A DNA stretch of 64,000 nucleotides from Mesorhizobium huakuii (GCF_030160235.1 NZ_BSNY01000012.1:186001-250000), one strand, 5' to 3'; positions 9,010 through 17,960 are shown, counted from the stretch's first letter. Notes: generated by a model not told the origin, from the letters alone. Numbers and translations are program-made.

Positions 9010-9117
9010 GCGTTTTATGTCTCATTGGCTGCGCGCTATCTAGCATCGCGGGGCCACGGCCTTGAAGTCGCATTTGGCTCAGCCAGGATTCACCGGATGC
9101 TAATCCAGCCGGCGGAA

Positions 9118-9140
9118 CCGATTAGGCGCGTCCTAATCGG
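9118..9140. promoter_or_regulatory. Perfect inverted repeat, candidate operator in divergent promoter region
   Basis: CCGATTAGG (9118-9126), spacer CGCGT, then CCTAATCGG (9132-9140): a perfect 9-bp inverted repeat. A partial half-site GCTAATCC lies just upstream at 9099-9106. It sits between the divergent ArgE-like and N-demethylase genes and has no T-run, so an operator is more likely than a terminator. The binding protein is not identified. Confidence 0.6.
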
Positions 9141-9287
9141 CACAGAAGAAATCTGTAGTTTTCCGGCACGCGCCGCAACTTATGAGTAGGTTCACGGCAT
9201 CTACCCACCGGGCAGACCGGCTTGCGCCAAGGTTTTGAAACCATCGCCGCGCACGCCACGATGCGACGCTGGCAGGAAGGAAACACC

Positions 9288-11357
9288 ATGCGTGATCCAC
9301 GCTACGACATTCTGTTCGAGCCCGTGAAGATCGGACCGGTGACCGCCAAGAACCGCTTCTACCAGGTGCCGCATTGCAACGGCGGCGGCTACCGCGATCC
9401 GTCCGCTGCGGCCGAGATGCGGCGCATCAAGTCGGAAGGCGGCTGGGGCGTCATCTTCACCGAGCAGACGGAGATGCACCACACTTCGGAGATCACACCC
9501 TTCATCGAGCTCAGGCTGTGGGACGACGCCGATATCCCGGCGCTGGCCAAAATGGCCGAGGCCATGCACCAGCACGGCGCGCTGGCCGGCATCCAGCTGG
9601 CCTATTCCGGTATCAACGGCCCGAACCTCTACACCAAGGAAGTGCCGCGCGGGCCATCGGCCTTGCCCATCCGCACCTTCACCAATGACCCGGTCCAGGC
9701 CCGCGCCATGGACAGGCAGGATATACGCGACCTCAGGCGCTGGCACCGCAATGCCTTCAAACGCGCCAAGCTGGCTGGCTTCGACCTGGTCTGTCTCTAC
9801 GGCGCGCATGGCTTCGGCATCATCCAGCACTTCCTGTCCACCGCCACCAACCAGCGCAGCGACGAATATGGCGGCTCGCTGGAAAACCGCTCGCGGCTGA
9901 TGCGTGAACTGATCGAGGAGGGCAGGGATGCCATCGGCGACACCTGCGGCCTGACGCTGCGGTTGTCGCTGGACGAGATGATCGGCGAGCTTGGCTTCGC
10001 CAACTCCGAAGTGCGCGACATGATCGAGATGCACGCCGACCTGCCCGACCTCTGGGATCTGGCGCATGGCGCCTGGGAGGACTGCTCGGGGCCGTCGCGC
10101 TTCAAGGAGGAAGCCGCGCAGGAAAGCCTGGTGTCCGGCATCAAGACGCTGACCTCGAAGCCGGTCGTCGGCGTCGGACGCTTCACCTCGCCGGATGTGA
10201 TGGTGAGGATGATCAAGTCCGGCACGCTCGATTTCATTGGCTGCGCGCGCCCGTCGATCGCCGACCCCTTCCTGCCGAAGAAGGTGGAGGAGGGGAGGAT
10301 CGAAGACATCCGCGAGTGCATCGGCTGCAACATCTGCATCACCGGCGACATGACCATGTCGATCTCGCGCTGCACGCAGAACCCGACCTTCATGGAAGAG
10401 TGGCGCAAGGGCTGGCATCCCGAACGTATGCAGGCCAAGGGCGACAGCGACAGCGTGCTGATCGTCGGCGCCGGACCTGCCGGGCTGGAGGCGGCTCGCG
10501 CGCTCGGCCTGCGCGGCTATCAGGTGGCAATCGCCGAGGCGGGCACCGAGCTCGGCGGCCGCGTCGCGCGCGAGTGCCGTCTGCCTGGTCTCTCCGCTTG
10601 GGGCCGCGTGCGCGACTATCGCCAGTACCAACTTAGCCAGATGCCCAATGTCGACGTCTATTTCGAAAGCCGCTTGTCGGCGCAGGACATACTGGCCTTC
10701 GGTTTTCAGAACATCGCGCTCGCCACCGGCTCGACCTGGCGCCGTGACGGCGTGGCGCGCGCCCATGTCGTGCCGATGTCGATCGACCCGGCGATGCCGG
10801 TCTACACGCCAGACGACCTGATGGCCGGCAATGTGCCGGCCGGCAATGTCGTGCTGTTCGACGACGACCACTACTATATGGGTGGCGTTCTGGCCGAGCT
10901 GATGGCGCGCAACGGCGCCAAGGTGACGCTGGTGACGCCGTCCGCCTATGTCTCGGATTGGACCCGCAACACGCTGGAGCAAAGCGCCATCCACCGCCGC
11001 CTGGCTGGGCTCGGTGTCGAGATCGTGCTGAACCGGACCGTGACGCGCATCGTGCACGGAGGCGTCGCCACCGCCTGCGCCTACACCGGTGCCGAACGCG
11101 ACATCGCCGCCGACGCCGTGGTGCTGGTGACGTCGCGCCAAGAGGATGACCAGGTCTGGCGCGACCTGAAGGCGCGGCGCGAGGAATGGGCCGACAATGG
11201 CATTCGCTCGATCAAGGTCATCGGCGATGCCGAGGCGCCGGGGCCGATCGCCTGGGCGACCTATGCCGGCCACCGCTTTGCGCGCGAACTGGACGAAGAC
11301 GATATCGGCGATGCGCTGCCATTCCGGCGGGAAGTGACGGCCCTGGCGGCGGAGTAG
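9288..11357 (+). CDS. Trimethylamine/dimethylamine dehydrogenase-like iron-sulfur flavoprotein (N-demethylase)
   Basis: A 689-residue protein with an FMN TIM barrel, a 4Fe-4S site and a C-terminal FAD/NAD-fold domain (VLIVGAGPAGLEAARALG, about residue 387). Cys30 in RFYQVPHC matches the cysteine that holds 6-S-cysteinyl FMN in trimethylamine dehydrogenase. The catalytic region YGAHGFGIIQHFL and the cluster cysteines CIGCNIC...C, followed by GWHPE, are also kept. Such enzymes oxidatively demethylate methylated amines and release formaldehyde; rhizobial relatives act on N-methylproline (stachydrine route). ATG 9288 follows AGGAAGGAAA; the longer TTG frame at 9222 is unlikely. The formaldehyde-detoxifying hydrolase is next. 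The exact substrate is unknown. Confidence 0.9.
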   Translation: MRDPRYDILFEPVKIGPVTAKNRFYQVPHCNGGGYRDPSAAAEMRRIKSEGGWGVIFTEQTEMHHTSEITPFIELRLWDDADIPALAKMAEAMHQHGALAGIQLAYSGINGPNLYTKEVPRGPSALPIRTFTNDPVQARAMDRQDIRDLRRWHRNAFKRAKLAGFDLVCLYGAHGFGIIQHFLSTATNQRSDEYGGSLENRSRLMRELIEEGRDAIGDTCGLTLRLSLDEMIGELGFANSEVRDMIEMHADLPDLWDLAHGAWEDCSGPSRFKEEAAQESLVSGIKTLTSKPVVGVGRFTSPDVMVRMIKSGTLDFIGCARPSIADPFLPKKVEEGRIEDIRECIGCNICITGDMTMSISRCTQNPTFMEEWRKGWHPERMQAKGDSDSVLIVGAGPAGLEAARALGLRGYQVAIAEAGTELGGRVARECRLPGLSAWGRVRDYRQYQLSQMPNVDVYFESRLSAQDILAFGFQNIALATGSTWRRDGVARAHVVPMSIDPAMPVYTPDDLMAGNVPAGNVVLFDDDHYYMGGVLAELMARNGAKVTLVTPSAYVSDWTRNTLEQSAIHRRLAGLGVEIVLNRTVTRIVHGGVATACAYTGAERDIAADAVVLVTSRQEDDQVWRDLKARREEWADNGIRSIKVIGDAEAPGPIAWATYAGHRFARELDEDDIGDALPFRREVTALAAE

Positions 11358-11432
11358 GCGGGACTTGCGCCTGGAAACCATGGTCCTTAGACAGGCGGCC
11401 CTGAAGGACGTTTGCCAAAGGCGGAGAAGAAC

Positions 11433-12305
11433 ATGCCGGACCTGATGAAGACCATCTCCTCGGCCAAGTCGCATGGCGGCGTGCAGGGCGTCTATTCCCA
11501 CGCTTCGGATGCCTGCGCCTGCGACATGATTTTCGCCGTCTTCGTGCCGCCGCAGGCCCGTGAAAGACCTTGCCCTGTCGTATGGTACCTCTCCGGCCTC
11601 ACCTGTACCCATGCCAATGTGATGGACAAGGGCGAGTATAGGCGGATGGCCGCGGAGCTCGGCCTGATCGTCGTCTGTCCCGACACCAGCCCGCGCGGCG
11701 CCGACATTCCCGACGAGAAGGACAATTGGCAGTTCGGCTGCGGCGCCGGCTTCTATGTCGACGCCACCCAGGCGCCCTACGCCACGAACTACCGCATGTA
11801 TGCCTACGTCACCCAAGAATTGCCGGCGTTGATCGCCCGGGAGTTTCCGGCCGACATGACGCGCCAGGCGATCTTCGGCCATTCGATGGGCGGGCATGGC
11901 GCGCTGACGATCGCGCTCAAGAATCCCGAGCGCTTCAAAAGCTGCTCGGCCTTCGCGCCGATCGTGCAGCCAAGCACAGCCGGCTGGTCGCGGCCGGCGC
12001 TTGAAAAGTACCTCGGTGCCGACGAGACATCATGGCGGGGCTACGATGCCACCTTGCTCATCGAGGATGGCCACCGCTTCCCCGAGCTCTTCGTCGATCA
12101 GGGAACCTCGGATGGCTTTCTCAGGGACGGGCTGAGGCCCTGGCTTCTGGAAGAGGCCTGCGCCAGGGCCGGCATCCCTCTGACACTGCGCATGCAGGAC
12201 GGCTACGATCACTCGTATTTCTTTATTTCGACGTTCATGGACGACCATCTGAGATGGCATGCCCAGAGATTGTCTGACCCGGTCCTTGGCACCGGGCCAC
12301 GCTGA
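11433..12305 (+). CDS. fghA: S-formylglutathione hydrolase (esterase D family)
   Basis: A 290-residue alpha/beta hydrolase of the FghA/esterase D family, which hydrolyses S-formylglutathione to formate and glutathione in glutathione-dependent formaldehyde oxidation. The nucleophile elbow is GHSMGGHGAL, the acid lies in DQGTSDGF and the histidine in YDHSYFFIS; WYLSGLTCTHANVM forms the oxyanion region. ATG 11433 has GGCGGAGAAG just upstream; an in-frame TTG at 11412 is less likely. It starts 75 bases after the demethylase stop, on the same strand, so the formaldehyde source and its disposal appear coupled. The glutathione-dependent formaldehyde dehydrogenase is not in the window. Confidence 0.93.
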   Translation: MPDLMKTISSAKSHGGVQGVYSHASDACACDMIFAVFVPPQARERPCPVVWYLSGLTCTHANVMDKGEYRRMAAELGLIVVCPDTSPRGADIPDEKDNWQFGCGAGFYVDATQAPYATNYRMYAYVTQELPALIAREFPADMTRQAIFGHSMGGHGALTIALKNPERFKSCSAFAPIVQPSTAGWSRPALEKYLGADETSWRGYDATLLIEDGHRFPELFVDQGTSDGFLRDGLRPWLLEEACARAGIPLTLRMQDGYDHSYFFISTFMDDHLRWHAQRLSDPVLGTGPR

Positions 12306-12342
12306 AGCGAGGGAATGTTTCGGCCGCTGATCCTCGCGGCTC

Positions 12343-13275
12343 CTAATCCCGCAGCAGGTCGAACATCAGCTTGAAGAAACGGTCGGCATCGACCTCGTGG
12401 GCGATACGCGCATTGTCCTTCTCGCCGCGCTCGCCCCAGAAATCGGCGACCGTCGCGCCGAAAGCGTAGGTGCCGGAAAGATCGACGCCGATATGGGCCG
12501 GTCGCGTGCGCACCAGTGTCGGGTCGATGGCCAGCGCCAACGCCAACGGATCGTGCATGGCGCCGCCGACACCCATCGAGTTGCGGTGCAGCTTCTCGTA
12601 GAACAGCAGCCAGTCATTGACCAGCTTGCCGAGCGGCGTGTCGATGGTGGCGAGCTCGGCATATTGCGGCGCCTCGATCAGCACTTGCATGGTGACGTCG
12701 AGCCCGACCATCAGGATCGGCAACCCGCTGTCCAGCACGATCTTCAGCGCTTCGGGATCGCAGAAGGCATTGAATTCCGTCGGCGTGATGATCTCGCTCT
12801 TGCGGTAGAACACGCCGCCCATCCAGATCAATTCCTTGATCTTGGGCAGCACGTCGCGATGCTTGAGGATCATCAGGCCGATATTGGACAGCGGGCCGGT
12901 GGCGACGACCAGGATCGGCTCCGGCGCGGCGCGCAGCTTGTCGGCCAGGAAATCGACGGCGTGCTGGTCGACCGGCTTGATCGTCGCCTGCGGCAGATAG
13001 GGCGAGCCCTCGAGGCCGCTCGGACCGTCGGCGGTGCCAAGCACCAGCGGGCGTGCCAGCGGACGATGGCAGCCTTGCGCGACAGGTACGTCGCCGGCAC
13101 CGATATATTCGAGGATGCGCAGCGCATTGGCCGTCGTCTTCTCGACCTCGGCATTGCCGCAGGTCGTGGTGACGCCGAGCAGGTTTATCGCCGGTGAGCG
13201 ATGCGCCATGACCAGCGCAATGGCGTCGTCATGGCCGGGGTCGCAGTCGAACAGGATGGGAGTTGCAATGGTCAT
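12343..13275 (-). CDS. Inosine/uridine-preferring nucleoside hydrolase
   Basis: A 310-residue nucleoside N-ribohydrolase that splits nucleosides into base and ribose. The calcium-binding signature is complete: FDCDPGHDDAIAL near the N-terminus, with VTTTCGN and the C-terminal MHDPLALAL also present. ATG 13275 has GAGGA on the coding strand in front; the open frame continues into the neighbouring gene in another reading frame and should be ignored. It is the last gene of a minus-strand operon that starts with a nucleoside-type ABC importer, which supports a salvage or catabolic role after uptake. Confidence 0.93.
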   Translation of the reverse strand: MTIATPILFDCDPGHDDAIALVMAHRSPAINLLGVTTTCGNAEVEKTTANALRILEYIGAGDVPVAQGCHRPLARPLVLGTADGPSGLEGSPYLPQATIKPVDQHAVDFLADKLRAAPEPILVVATGPLSNIGLMILKHRDVLPKIKELIWMGGVFYRKSEIITPTEFNAFCDPEALKIVLDSGLPILMVGLDVTMQVLIEAPQYAELATIDTPLGKLVNDWLLFYEKLHRNSMGVGGAMHDPLALALAIDPTLVRTRPAHIGVDLSGTYAFGATVADFWGERGEKDNARIAHEVDADRFFKLMFDLLRD

Positions 13276-13286
13276 TTTGTCGGTCC

Positions 13287-14300
13287 TCACGCCGCTAGTT
13301 CGTAGCGCGCGATGGTTTGCTTGAAGATGTTCAGGAAGCGGCGGCCATCGAGATCGGTGCAGATGCGGGTGGTCTTCGGTCCGCCGCCGGGCAGCAATTG
13401 CCGGCCGCGATGGGCAACCGTCTGCCCACGCGCAAGGCGCCCGTCCAGCACGACATCGACGAAGAGTGGTTCGGTCATGGTGGCGAGGCTGGGGTCGAAG
13501 GCCAGCGCCACGGTGATGACGTCGTCCATCGGGAAGCCGACGAGGTCGAAGAACTCTCGCCAGATGTCGATGTAGATCGGAAAGCTGTCGGCGATCATGT
13601 CGAAGACGGCATTCTTCCGGGCAACGGCCTGCATGTCGGCGATGTCGTCGCGCGTCAGCATCGAGGCGGCGACGCGGTTGTCCTCGCAGATGTCGAGCGG
13701 CACCAGGATCTTCTCTACATCGGCATTGAGCACGATGCGCGAGGCCTCCGGATCGGCCCAGATGTTGTACTCCGACAGCGGCGTGATGTTGCCGGGCGTC
13801 TGGAAATTGCCGCCCAGCACCAGCAGCCGCTTGAGCGCGCCCGTCAGGCGCGGCTCCTGCAGCAGCGCCATCGCCGCGTTGGTCAGCGGCCCGGTCGTCA
13901 CCAGCGTGATCTCGCCGGGATTGGCCATGACCGTATCGATGATGAAATCGACCGCGTGTCCCCGTGTTGCCGGGCGGACAGGCGGCGGCGCCGGCGGGTT
14001 GAATTTCTTCAGCCGGTCGCCGAAGCGGGCAACCAGCCGCTTCTCGAAATGCACCGGCGCTTCCATGTCGGCCTTGGCGTTGCCGACGATCGGCCGCCAC
14101 GCGCCGGCGTGGACCGGTATGTCGTCGCGCCCGGCAAGCGTCAGCGTGTTGAGCACGACATTGGTGACCTGCTCGATCGGGCCTGCCGCACCGGTGACGG
14201 TGGTGACGCCTTCGAGCCGGACATTCGGGTTCGCCGCGGCAAACAGCACGGCCAGAATATCGTCGCCGGCAGAATCCACGTCGAGGATTATGCGTTCCAT
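13287..14300 (-). CDS. Second nucleoside hydrolase-family protein
   Basis: A 337-residue nucleoside hydrolase paralogue. Its metal-binding opening reads LDVDSAGDDILAV: the DxDxxxDD aspartates are kept, but the usual Pro-Gly is replaced by Ser-Ala. TTGPLTNAAMAL and the asparagine-rich mid region (GGNFQTPGN, EYNIWADPEA) fit the family. It stops 11 bases before the first hydrolase and starts 10 bases after the permease gene stop, so all are cotranscribed. Two hydrolases in one operon suggest different substrates, or a substrate other than a standard ribonucleoside. Confidence 0.9.
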   Translation of the reverse strand: MERIILDVDSAGDDILAVLFAAANPNVRLEGVTTVTGAAGPIEQVTNVVLNTLTLAGRDDIPVHAGAWRPIVGNAKADMEAPVHFEKRLVARFGDRLKKFNPPAPPPVRPATRGHAVDFIIDTVMANPGEITLVTTGPLTNAAMALLQEPRLTGALKRLLVLGGNFQTPGNITPLSEYNIWADPEASRIVLNADVEKILVPLDICEDNRVAASMLTRDDIADMQAVARKNAVFDMIADSFPIYIDIWREFFDLVGFPMDDVITVALAFDPSLATMTEPLFVDVVLDGRLARGQTVAHRGRQLLPGGGPKTTRICTDLDGRRFLNIFKQTIARYELAA

Positions 14301-14310
14301 GAGAGTTCCT

Positions 14311-15297
14311 TCATTGCGGATTTTTGTCGACCGGGGAGCTGTTCCTGTCCACCGACAGAAGTTTCTGCATCGATGCCAGCGTCTCCTTGATGATTTTTGG
14401 CCGCGCCCGGTAGGAGAGCGCGAACAGCGCCGTCAGCGCGACGACATAGGGCACGGTGAGCACCAGATAGGACGGGAAGCCGAAGGTCTGCAGGCGCAGC
14501 GAGAAGGCATCGGCGAAGCCGAACAGCAGGCAGCCGGCCAGCACTTTCAGCGGATCGCCATTGGAGAAGATCAGGATCGCCACCGCCATGAAGCCGCGGC
14601 CCGAGGACATGTTCTCGGTGAACATGGTGATGTAGCCGAGCGAGAGGTGCGCGCCGGCCAGTCCTGCCAGCAATCCGCACAGCAGCGAGGCGATGTAGCG
14701 GACGCGGGTAATCGAGATGCCGAGCGCCTCGGCGGCTTCGGGCTTTTCGCCGACGACGCGGATGTAGAGGCCGAGCCGGGTGCGGTTGTAGAACAGCACT
14801 AGCAGCGGCACGGCGATGAACGCGACATAGACGATCGGCGTGAAGCCCGAGACCAGCGGCGCCCAGGAGCCGAGCAGCGCCTGGGCGCCTGGTATCTGTA
14901 CCTTGGGCAGGCCGACAATGCCGTGACCGACGATCGATCCGCGCGTGCCGAAAATCGCTTTCATCAGCGAGATCGTCATGCCGCCGGCAAGGATGTTGAG
15001 CGCCAGCCCGACGACCACTTCATTGGCCCGGAACGTCACCACCAGCACGGCAAAGGCAAGCGCGAAGGCAAGCGCGGCGGCGACGCCGCAGGCCATGCCC
15101 GCGAATGCCGAACCCGTCCAGATCGAGCCGATGACGGCGAAGAAGGCGCCGGCCAGCATCTGGCCCTCGAGGCCGATGTTGAAGATGCCGGCCTTGGTGG
15201 TGAACGATCCGCCGAGCGCCACCAGGAGGATCGGCGCGGTGGTGCGAAGCGTCGCCGCGATCAGCGCGACGTTGATGAGCTTGTCTAGAATTTCCAT
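14311..15297 (-). CDS. Nucleoside-type ABC importer permease (NupQ/YufQ-like)
   Basis: A 328-residue polytopic membrane protein of the BPD_transp_2 group with about eight to ten hydrophobic segments. GGSFTTKAGIFNIGLEGQML near the N-terminus is the hallmark of permeases paired with BMP-family binding proteins. Its start overlaps the end of the other permease by 13 bases, showing translational coupling. It forms the membrane channel of the importer together with the 15285-16328 product. Confidence 0.93.
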   Translation of the reverse strand: MEILDKLINVALIAATLRTTAPILLVALGGSFTTKAGIFNIGLEGQMLAGAFFAVIGSIWTGSAFAGMACGVAAALAFALAFAVLVVTFRANEVVVGLALNILAGGMTISLMKAIFGTRGSIVGHGIVGLPKVQIPGAQALLGSWAPLVSGFTPIVYVAFIAVPLLVLFYNRTRLGLYIRVVGEKPEAAEALGISITRVRYIASLLCGLLAGLAGAHLSLGYITMFTENMSSGRGFMAVAILIFSNGDPLKVLAGCLLFGFADAFSLRLQTFGFPSYLVLTVPYVVALTALFALSYRARPKIIKETLASMQKLLSVDRNSSPVDKNPQ

Positions 15298-16328
15298 CGC
15301 CGCTCCCCCGCCTGGCTGTCGCCGCGGCGTTTGATCAGGACCTGCGCCGATACGCTGAGGATGATCAGCGCCTGGATCACGGTGATGATTTCGCGCGACG
15401 CGCTGGTGTCGACCTCGAGCAGCAGCGACCCGCTGCGCAGCGCGCCGAAGAACAGCGCCGTGACGATGGTGGCGACCGGCGAGCCGTTGGCGAGCAGGGC
15501 GGCGATCAGCCCGTCAAAGCCGAAGCCCGGAGCAAATCCTTCCATGAAGCGGTGATGCACGCCGAGCGTCTCGACGCCGCCGGCGAGGCCGCCGACGGCG
15601 CCCGAAAGCAGCAGCACGACAAAGCCCTGCCGTTTGACGTTGACGCCACCATATTCGGCGAATTTCGGCGCCGATCCGACCATGGTCACGCCGTAGCCCC
15701 AGCTGGTGTAGCGGAAGACCAGCGCCACGCCGACCGCCAGCAGCAGGCCGATCACCAGCCCCCAGTTCAGCCGCGAGAAGGAAAAGATCTCGGGCAGATA
15801 GGCGGTCGCCAGGATCGGCGGCGTCTCCGACCAGCCGCCGGGCCGCTTGAACAGGAAGATGGTGAAATAGGAGGTGAGCAGAACGGCGATGTAGTTCGAC
15901 AGGATCGTCGAGACGACTTCGTTGGTGTTGTAGCGGGCACGGAAAAAAGCGGGGATGGCGACCCAGGCAGCACCCGCGACGATAGCGAGCGCCAGCGCCG
16001 CCAGCATATGGATGCCCGCGGGCAGGGAGAAGGTGAAGCCGACCCAGGCGGCGGCAAATCCGCCGAGGAACAGCTGGCCCTCGATGCCGACATTGAACAT
16101 GCCGCCGCGCAGGCCGATGCACGCCGCGACGCCGCAGATCAGGATTGGCGTCGTCTGCAGCAGGGTGCCGGCAATCTTTTCCTGGTCGCCAAAAGCGCCG
16201 CGCAGCAGCGTCATCAGGACACGCACAGGGCTTTCGCCGACCAGCAGGATGATGATAGCCCCCAAGAGCAACGCCACGCCGACGGCAATGATCTGGCCGG
16301 AAAAGGCGCGCAAACGGTCGCTCATCAT
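15285..16328 (-). CDS. Nucleoside-type ABC importer permease (NupP/YufP-like)
   Basis: A 347-residue polytopic permease, partner of the previous one. The conserved stretch CIGLRGGMFNVGIEGQLFLG and the cytoplasmic coupling region around NTNEVVSTILSNYIAV are typical of BMP-associated permeases. Its ATG overlaps the ATPase stop by 4 bases. It belongs to the minus-strand operon binding protein, ATPase, permease, permease, hydrolase, hydrolase. Confidence 0.93.
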   Translation of the reverse strand: MMSDRLRAFSGQIIAVGVALLLGAIIILLVGESPVRVLMTLLRGAFGDQEKIAGTLLQTTPILICGVAACIGLRGGMFNVGIEGQLFLGGFAAAWVGFTFSLPAGIHMLAALALAIVAGAAWVAIPAFFRARYNTNEVVSTILSNYIAVLLTSYFTIFLFKRPGGWSETPPILATAYLPEIFSFSRLNWGLVIGLLLAVGVALVFRYTSWGYGVTMVGSAPKFAEYGGVNVKRQGFVVLLLSGAVGGLAGGVETLGVHHRFMEGFAPGFGFDGLIAALLANGSPVATIVTALFFGALRSGSLLLEVDTSASREIITVIQALIILSVSAQVLIKRRGDSQAGERRWKF

Positions 16329-17842
16329 GCGGGCTCCAGCTGCGGCGAAACACCCGCCATCATCATGCCGATCCTGTCTTCATCGGCGTCGTCGCCGGCG
16401 ACTTCGCCCATGATCCGTCCGTTGAACATCACCAGGATGCGGTCGGCGAGTGCCGCGAGTTCGTCCAGTTGCACGGAAATCAGCAGGATGGCACGGCCGG
16501 CCGCGCGCTGGCGCATGATCTCGTCATGGATGGCTTCCTGGGCGCCGATGTCGACGCCGCGCGTCGGCTGATCGACCAGCAGGAAGTCGGCGCCGTTGGT
16601 GAATTCGCGCGCCAGCACCACCTTCTGGATGTTGCCGCCGGAGAGCCGCTTGACGGCGTCGCCTGCTCCTTGCGCGCGAATGTCGAAGCTCTTGATCAGC
16701 GCGCCGGCATTTCCGGCGATCGCCTTCCAGTCGAGCAAGCCGTTGTGGCTCCATGGCGCGCGGTGCTGGCGGCCCATCAGCGTGTTGGCCGCGATCGACG
16801 CATTGCGATCGACCCCGCGCACCATGCGGTCGCCCGGGACATGGGCAAGGCCCGCCTCGCGGATCGCGGCGGGGGAGAGCGTGGTGAGGTCCTGACCTTT
16901 CAGCCAGGCTTCGCCATGGCTTGCCGGCCGCAGGCCTGAAAGCACTTCCGCCAGTTCCGTCTGCCCATTGCCGGCGACACCCGCAATTCCCACCACCTCG
17001 CCGGAGCGGACGGCAAAGCTGGCGCCACGGACAGCCGGCAGCCGGCGATCGTCGCGCGCCCAGAGATCCTTGACGTCCAGCACGATGTCGCCGTGCAGGG
17101 CCGCGCGCGGCCGCCGGTCGAAACTGACCTCGCGGCCGACCATCATGCGTACCAGTTCGTCCTTGCTGAGTTCCGATGTCTGGCGCGTCGCCACCTTGCG
17201 GCCGTTGCGCAGCACCGTCACCGTGTCGGACACCTCCATCACCTCTTCCAGATGGTGCGAGATGAAGATCACCGTCATGCCCTCGGCCACGAAGCTGCGC
17301 AGCGTCTGGAACAGTTCGCGGCTCTCCTGTGGCGTCAGCACGGCGGTCGGCTCGTCGAGGATGATGGTGCGGGCGCCGCGCACCAGGACTTTCAGGATTT
17401 CGATGCGCTGCTCGATGCCGACCGAGAGCAGCCCGACGCGCTCGGTCGCATCGACATGCAGCCCGAAACGCTTCGACAGTTCCTGCGTGCGCGCGATCTG
17501 CGCGGCATGGTCAATCAGCCCGTGACGACGGATCTCCATGCCGAGAAAGACATTGTCGGCAACCGAGAGTGAGGGAACCAGCTTGAAATGCTGATGCACC
17601 ATGCCCAGCCCTGCCTTGATGGCGGCGGCCGGGTCGGCGACCACCGTCGCCTCGCCATTCAGCCGGATCGAGCCTTCGTCCGGCTGCAGCAGGCCGAACA
17701 GGATGTTCATCAGCGTCGTCTTGCCGGCGCCGTTCTCGCCGATAATGGCGTGGATTTCGCCCTGGCGCACGGCGAGGTCGATGCCGTCATTGGCAATGAA
17801 AGTGCCAAAACGCTTGGTGATGCCTGTCAACTCGACGGCCAT
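16325..17842 (-). CDS. Nucleoside-type ABC importer ATPase with two ABC domains (NupO/YufO-like)
   Basis: A tandem ATPase of 505 residues. The first domain has Walker A GENGAGKTTLMN and Walker B ILDEPTAVL. The second has a degenerate Walker A (GVAGNGQTEL), signature LSGGNIQKVVLAREF and Walker B LVDQPTRGVD. This architecture is normal for sugar and nucleoside importers of the BMP group. ATG 17842 (MAVELTGITKRF) was chosen because the in-frame extension to 17938 covers two 14-bp direct repeats and reads as low-complexity, cysteine-rich sequence (CPICESPPICES). Confidence 0.92.
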   Translation of the reverse strand: MAVELTGITKRFGTFIANDGIDLAVRQGEIHAIIGENGAGKTTLMNILFGLLQPDEGSIRLNGEATVVADPAAAIKAGLGMVHQHFKLVPSLSVADNVFLGMEIRRHGLIDHAAQIARTQELSKRFGLHVDATERVGLLSVGIEQRIEILKVLVRGARTIILDEPTAVLTPQESRELFQTLRSFVAEGMTVIFISHHLEEVMEVSDTVTVLRNGRKVATRQTSELSKDELVRMMVGREVSFDRRPRAALHGDIVLDVKDLWARDDRRLPAVRGASFAVRSGEVVGIAGVAGNGQTELAEVLSGLRPASHGEAWLKGQDLTTLSPAAIREAGLAHVPGDRMVRGVDRNASIAANTLMGRQHRAPWSHNGLLDWKAIAGNAGALIKSFDIRAQGAGDAVKRLSGGNIQKVVLAREFTNGADFLLVDQPTRGVDIGAQEAIHDEIMRQRAAGRAILLISVQLDELAALADRILVMFNGRIMGEVAGDDADEDRIGMMMAGVSPQLEPA

Positions 17843-17891
17843 CGCGGCTGTGCTGTGGAGGGTCGGGGACCCCGGCGCGTTCGACACGATG

Positions 17892-17923
17892 CTCTCGCAG
17901 ATTGGGGGGCTCTCGCAGATTGG
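17892..17923. repeat. Two 14-bp direct repeats
   Basis: CTCTCGCAGATTGG occurs at 17892-17905 and again at 17910-17923, 18 bases apart. They lie in the gap between the binding-protein gene and the ATPase gene. The role is unknown; a replication-slippage duplication is the simplest reading. Confidence 0.7.
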
Positions 17924-17924
17924 A

Positions 17925-17960
17925 CACTGATCCGCCACGGCATGCCGCGACGGATCAGTG
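17925..17960 (-). promoter_or_regulatory. Strong intergenic hairpin between binding-protein and ATPase genes
   Basis: CACTGATCCG (17925-17934) pairs with CGGATCAGTG (17951-17960), and the loop contains the palindrome CGGCATGCCG. It lies 35 bases after the binding-protein stop (minus strand). No T-run follows, so it is more likely an mRNA-stabilising hairpin or partial terminator that raises binding-protein output relative to the membrane parts, as is common in ABC operons. Confidence 0.55.

Noticed and set aside
9201-11897. An 898-codon open frame on the minus strand
   Set aside because: It is antisense to the demethylase and fghA genes, whose motifs are clear. The translation is rich in His, Arg and Asp without family motifs, as expected for a shadow frame in GC-rich DNA.
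12343-14100. A single 585-codon minus-strand frame that could look like a fused double nucleoside hydrolase
   Set aside because: Only the part from 13275 on is real; the upstream part is an out-of-frame reading of the second hydrolase, which has its own proper frame.
17843-17938. An N-terminal extension of the nucleoside ATPase with a CPICESPPICES motif, resembling a zinc-binding element
   Set aside because: It is produced by two 14-bp direct repeats in the intergenic gap; ATG 17842 gives the normal N-terminus.
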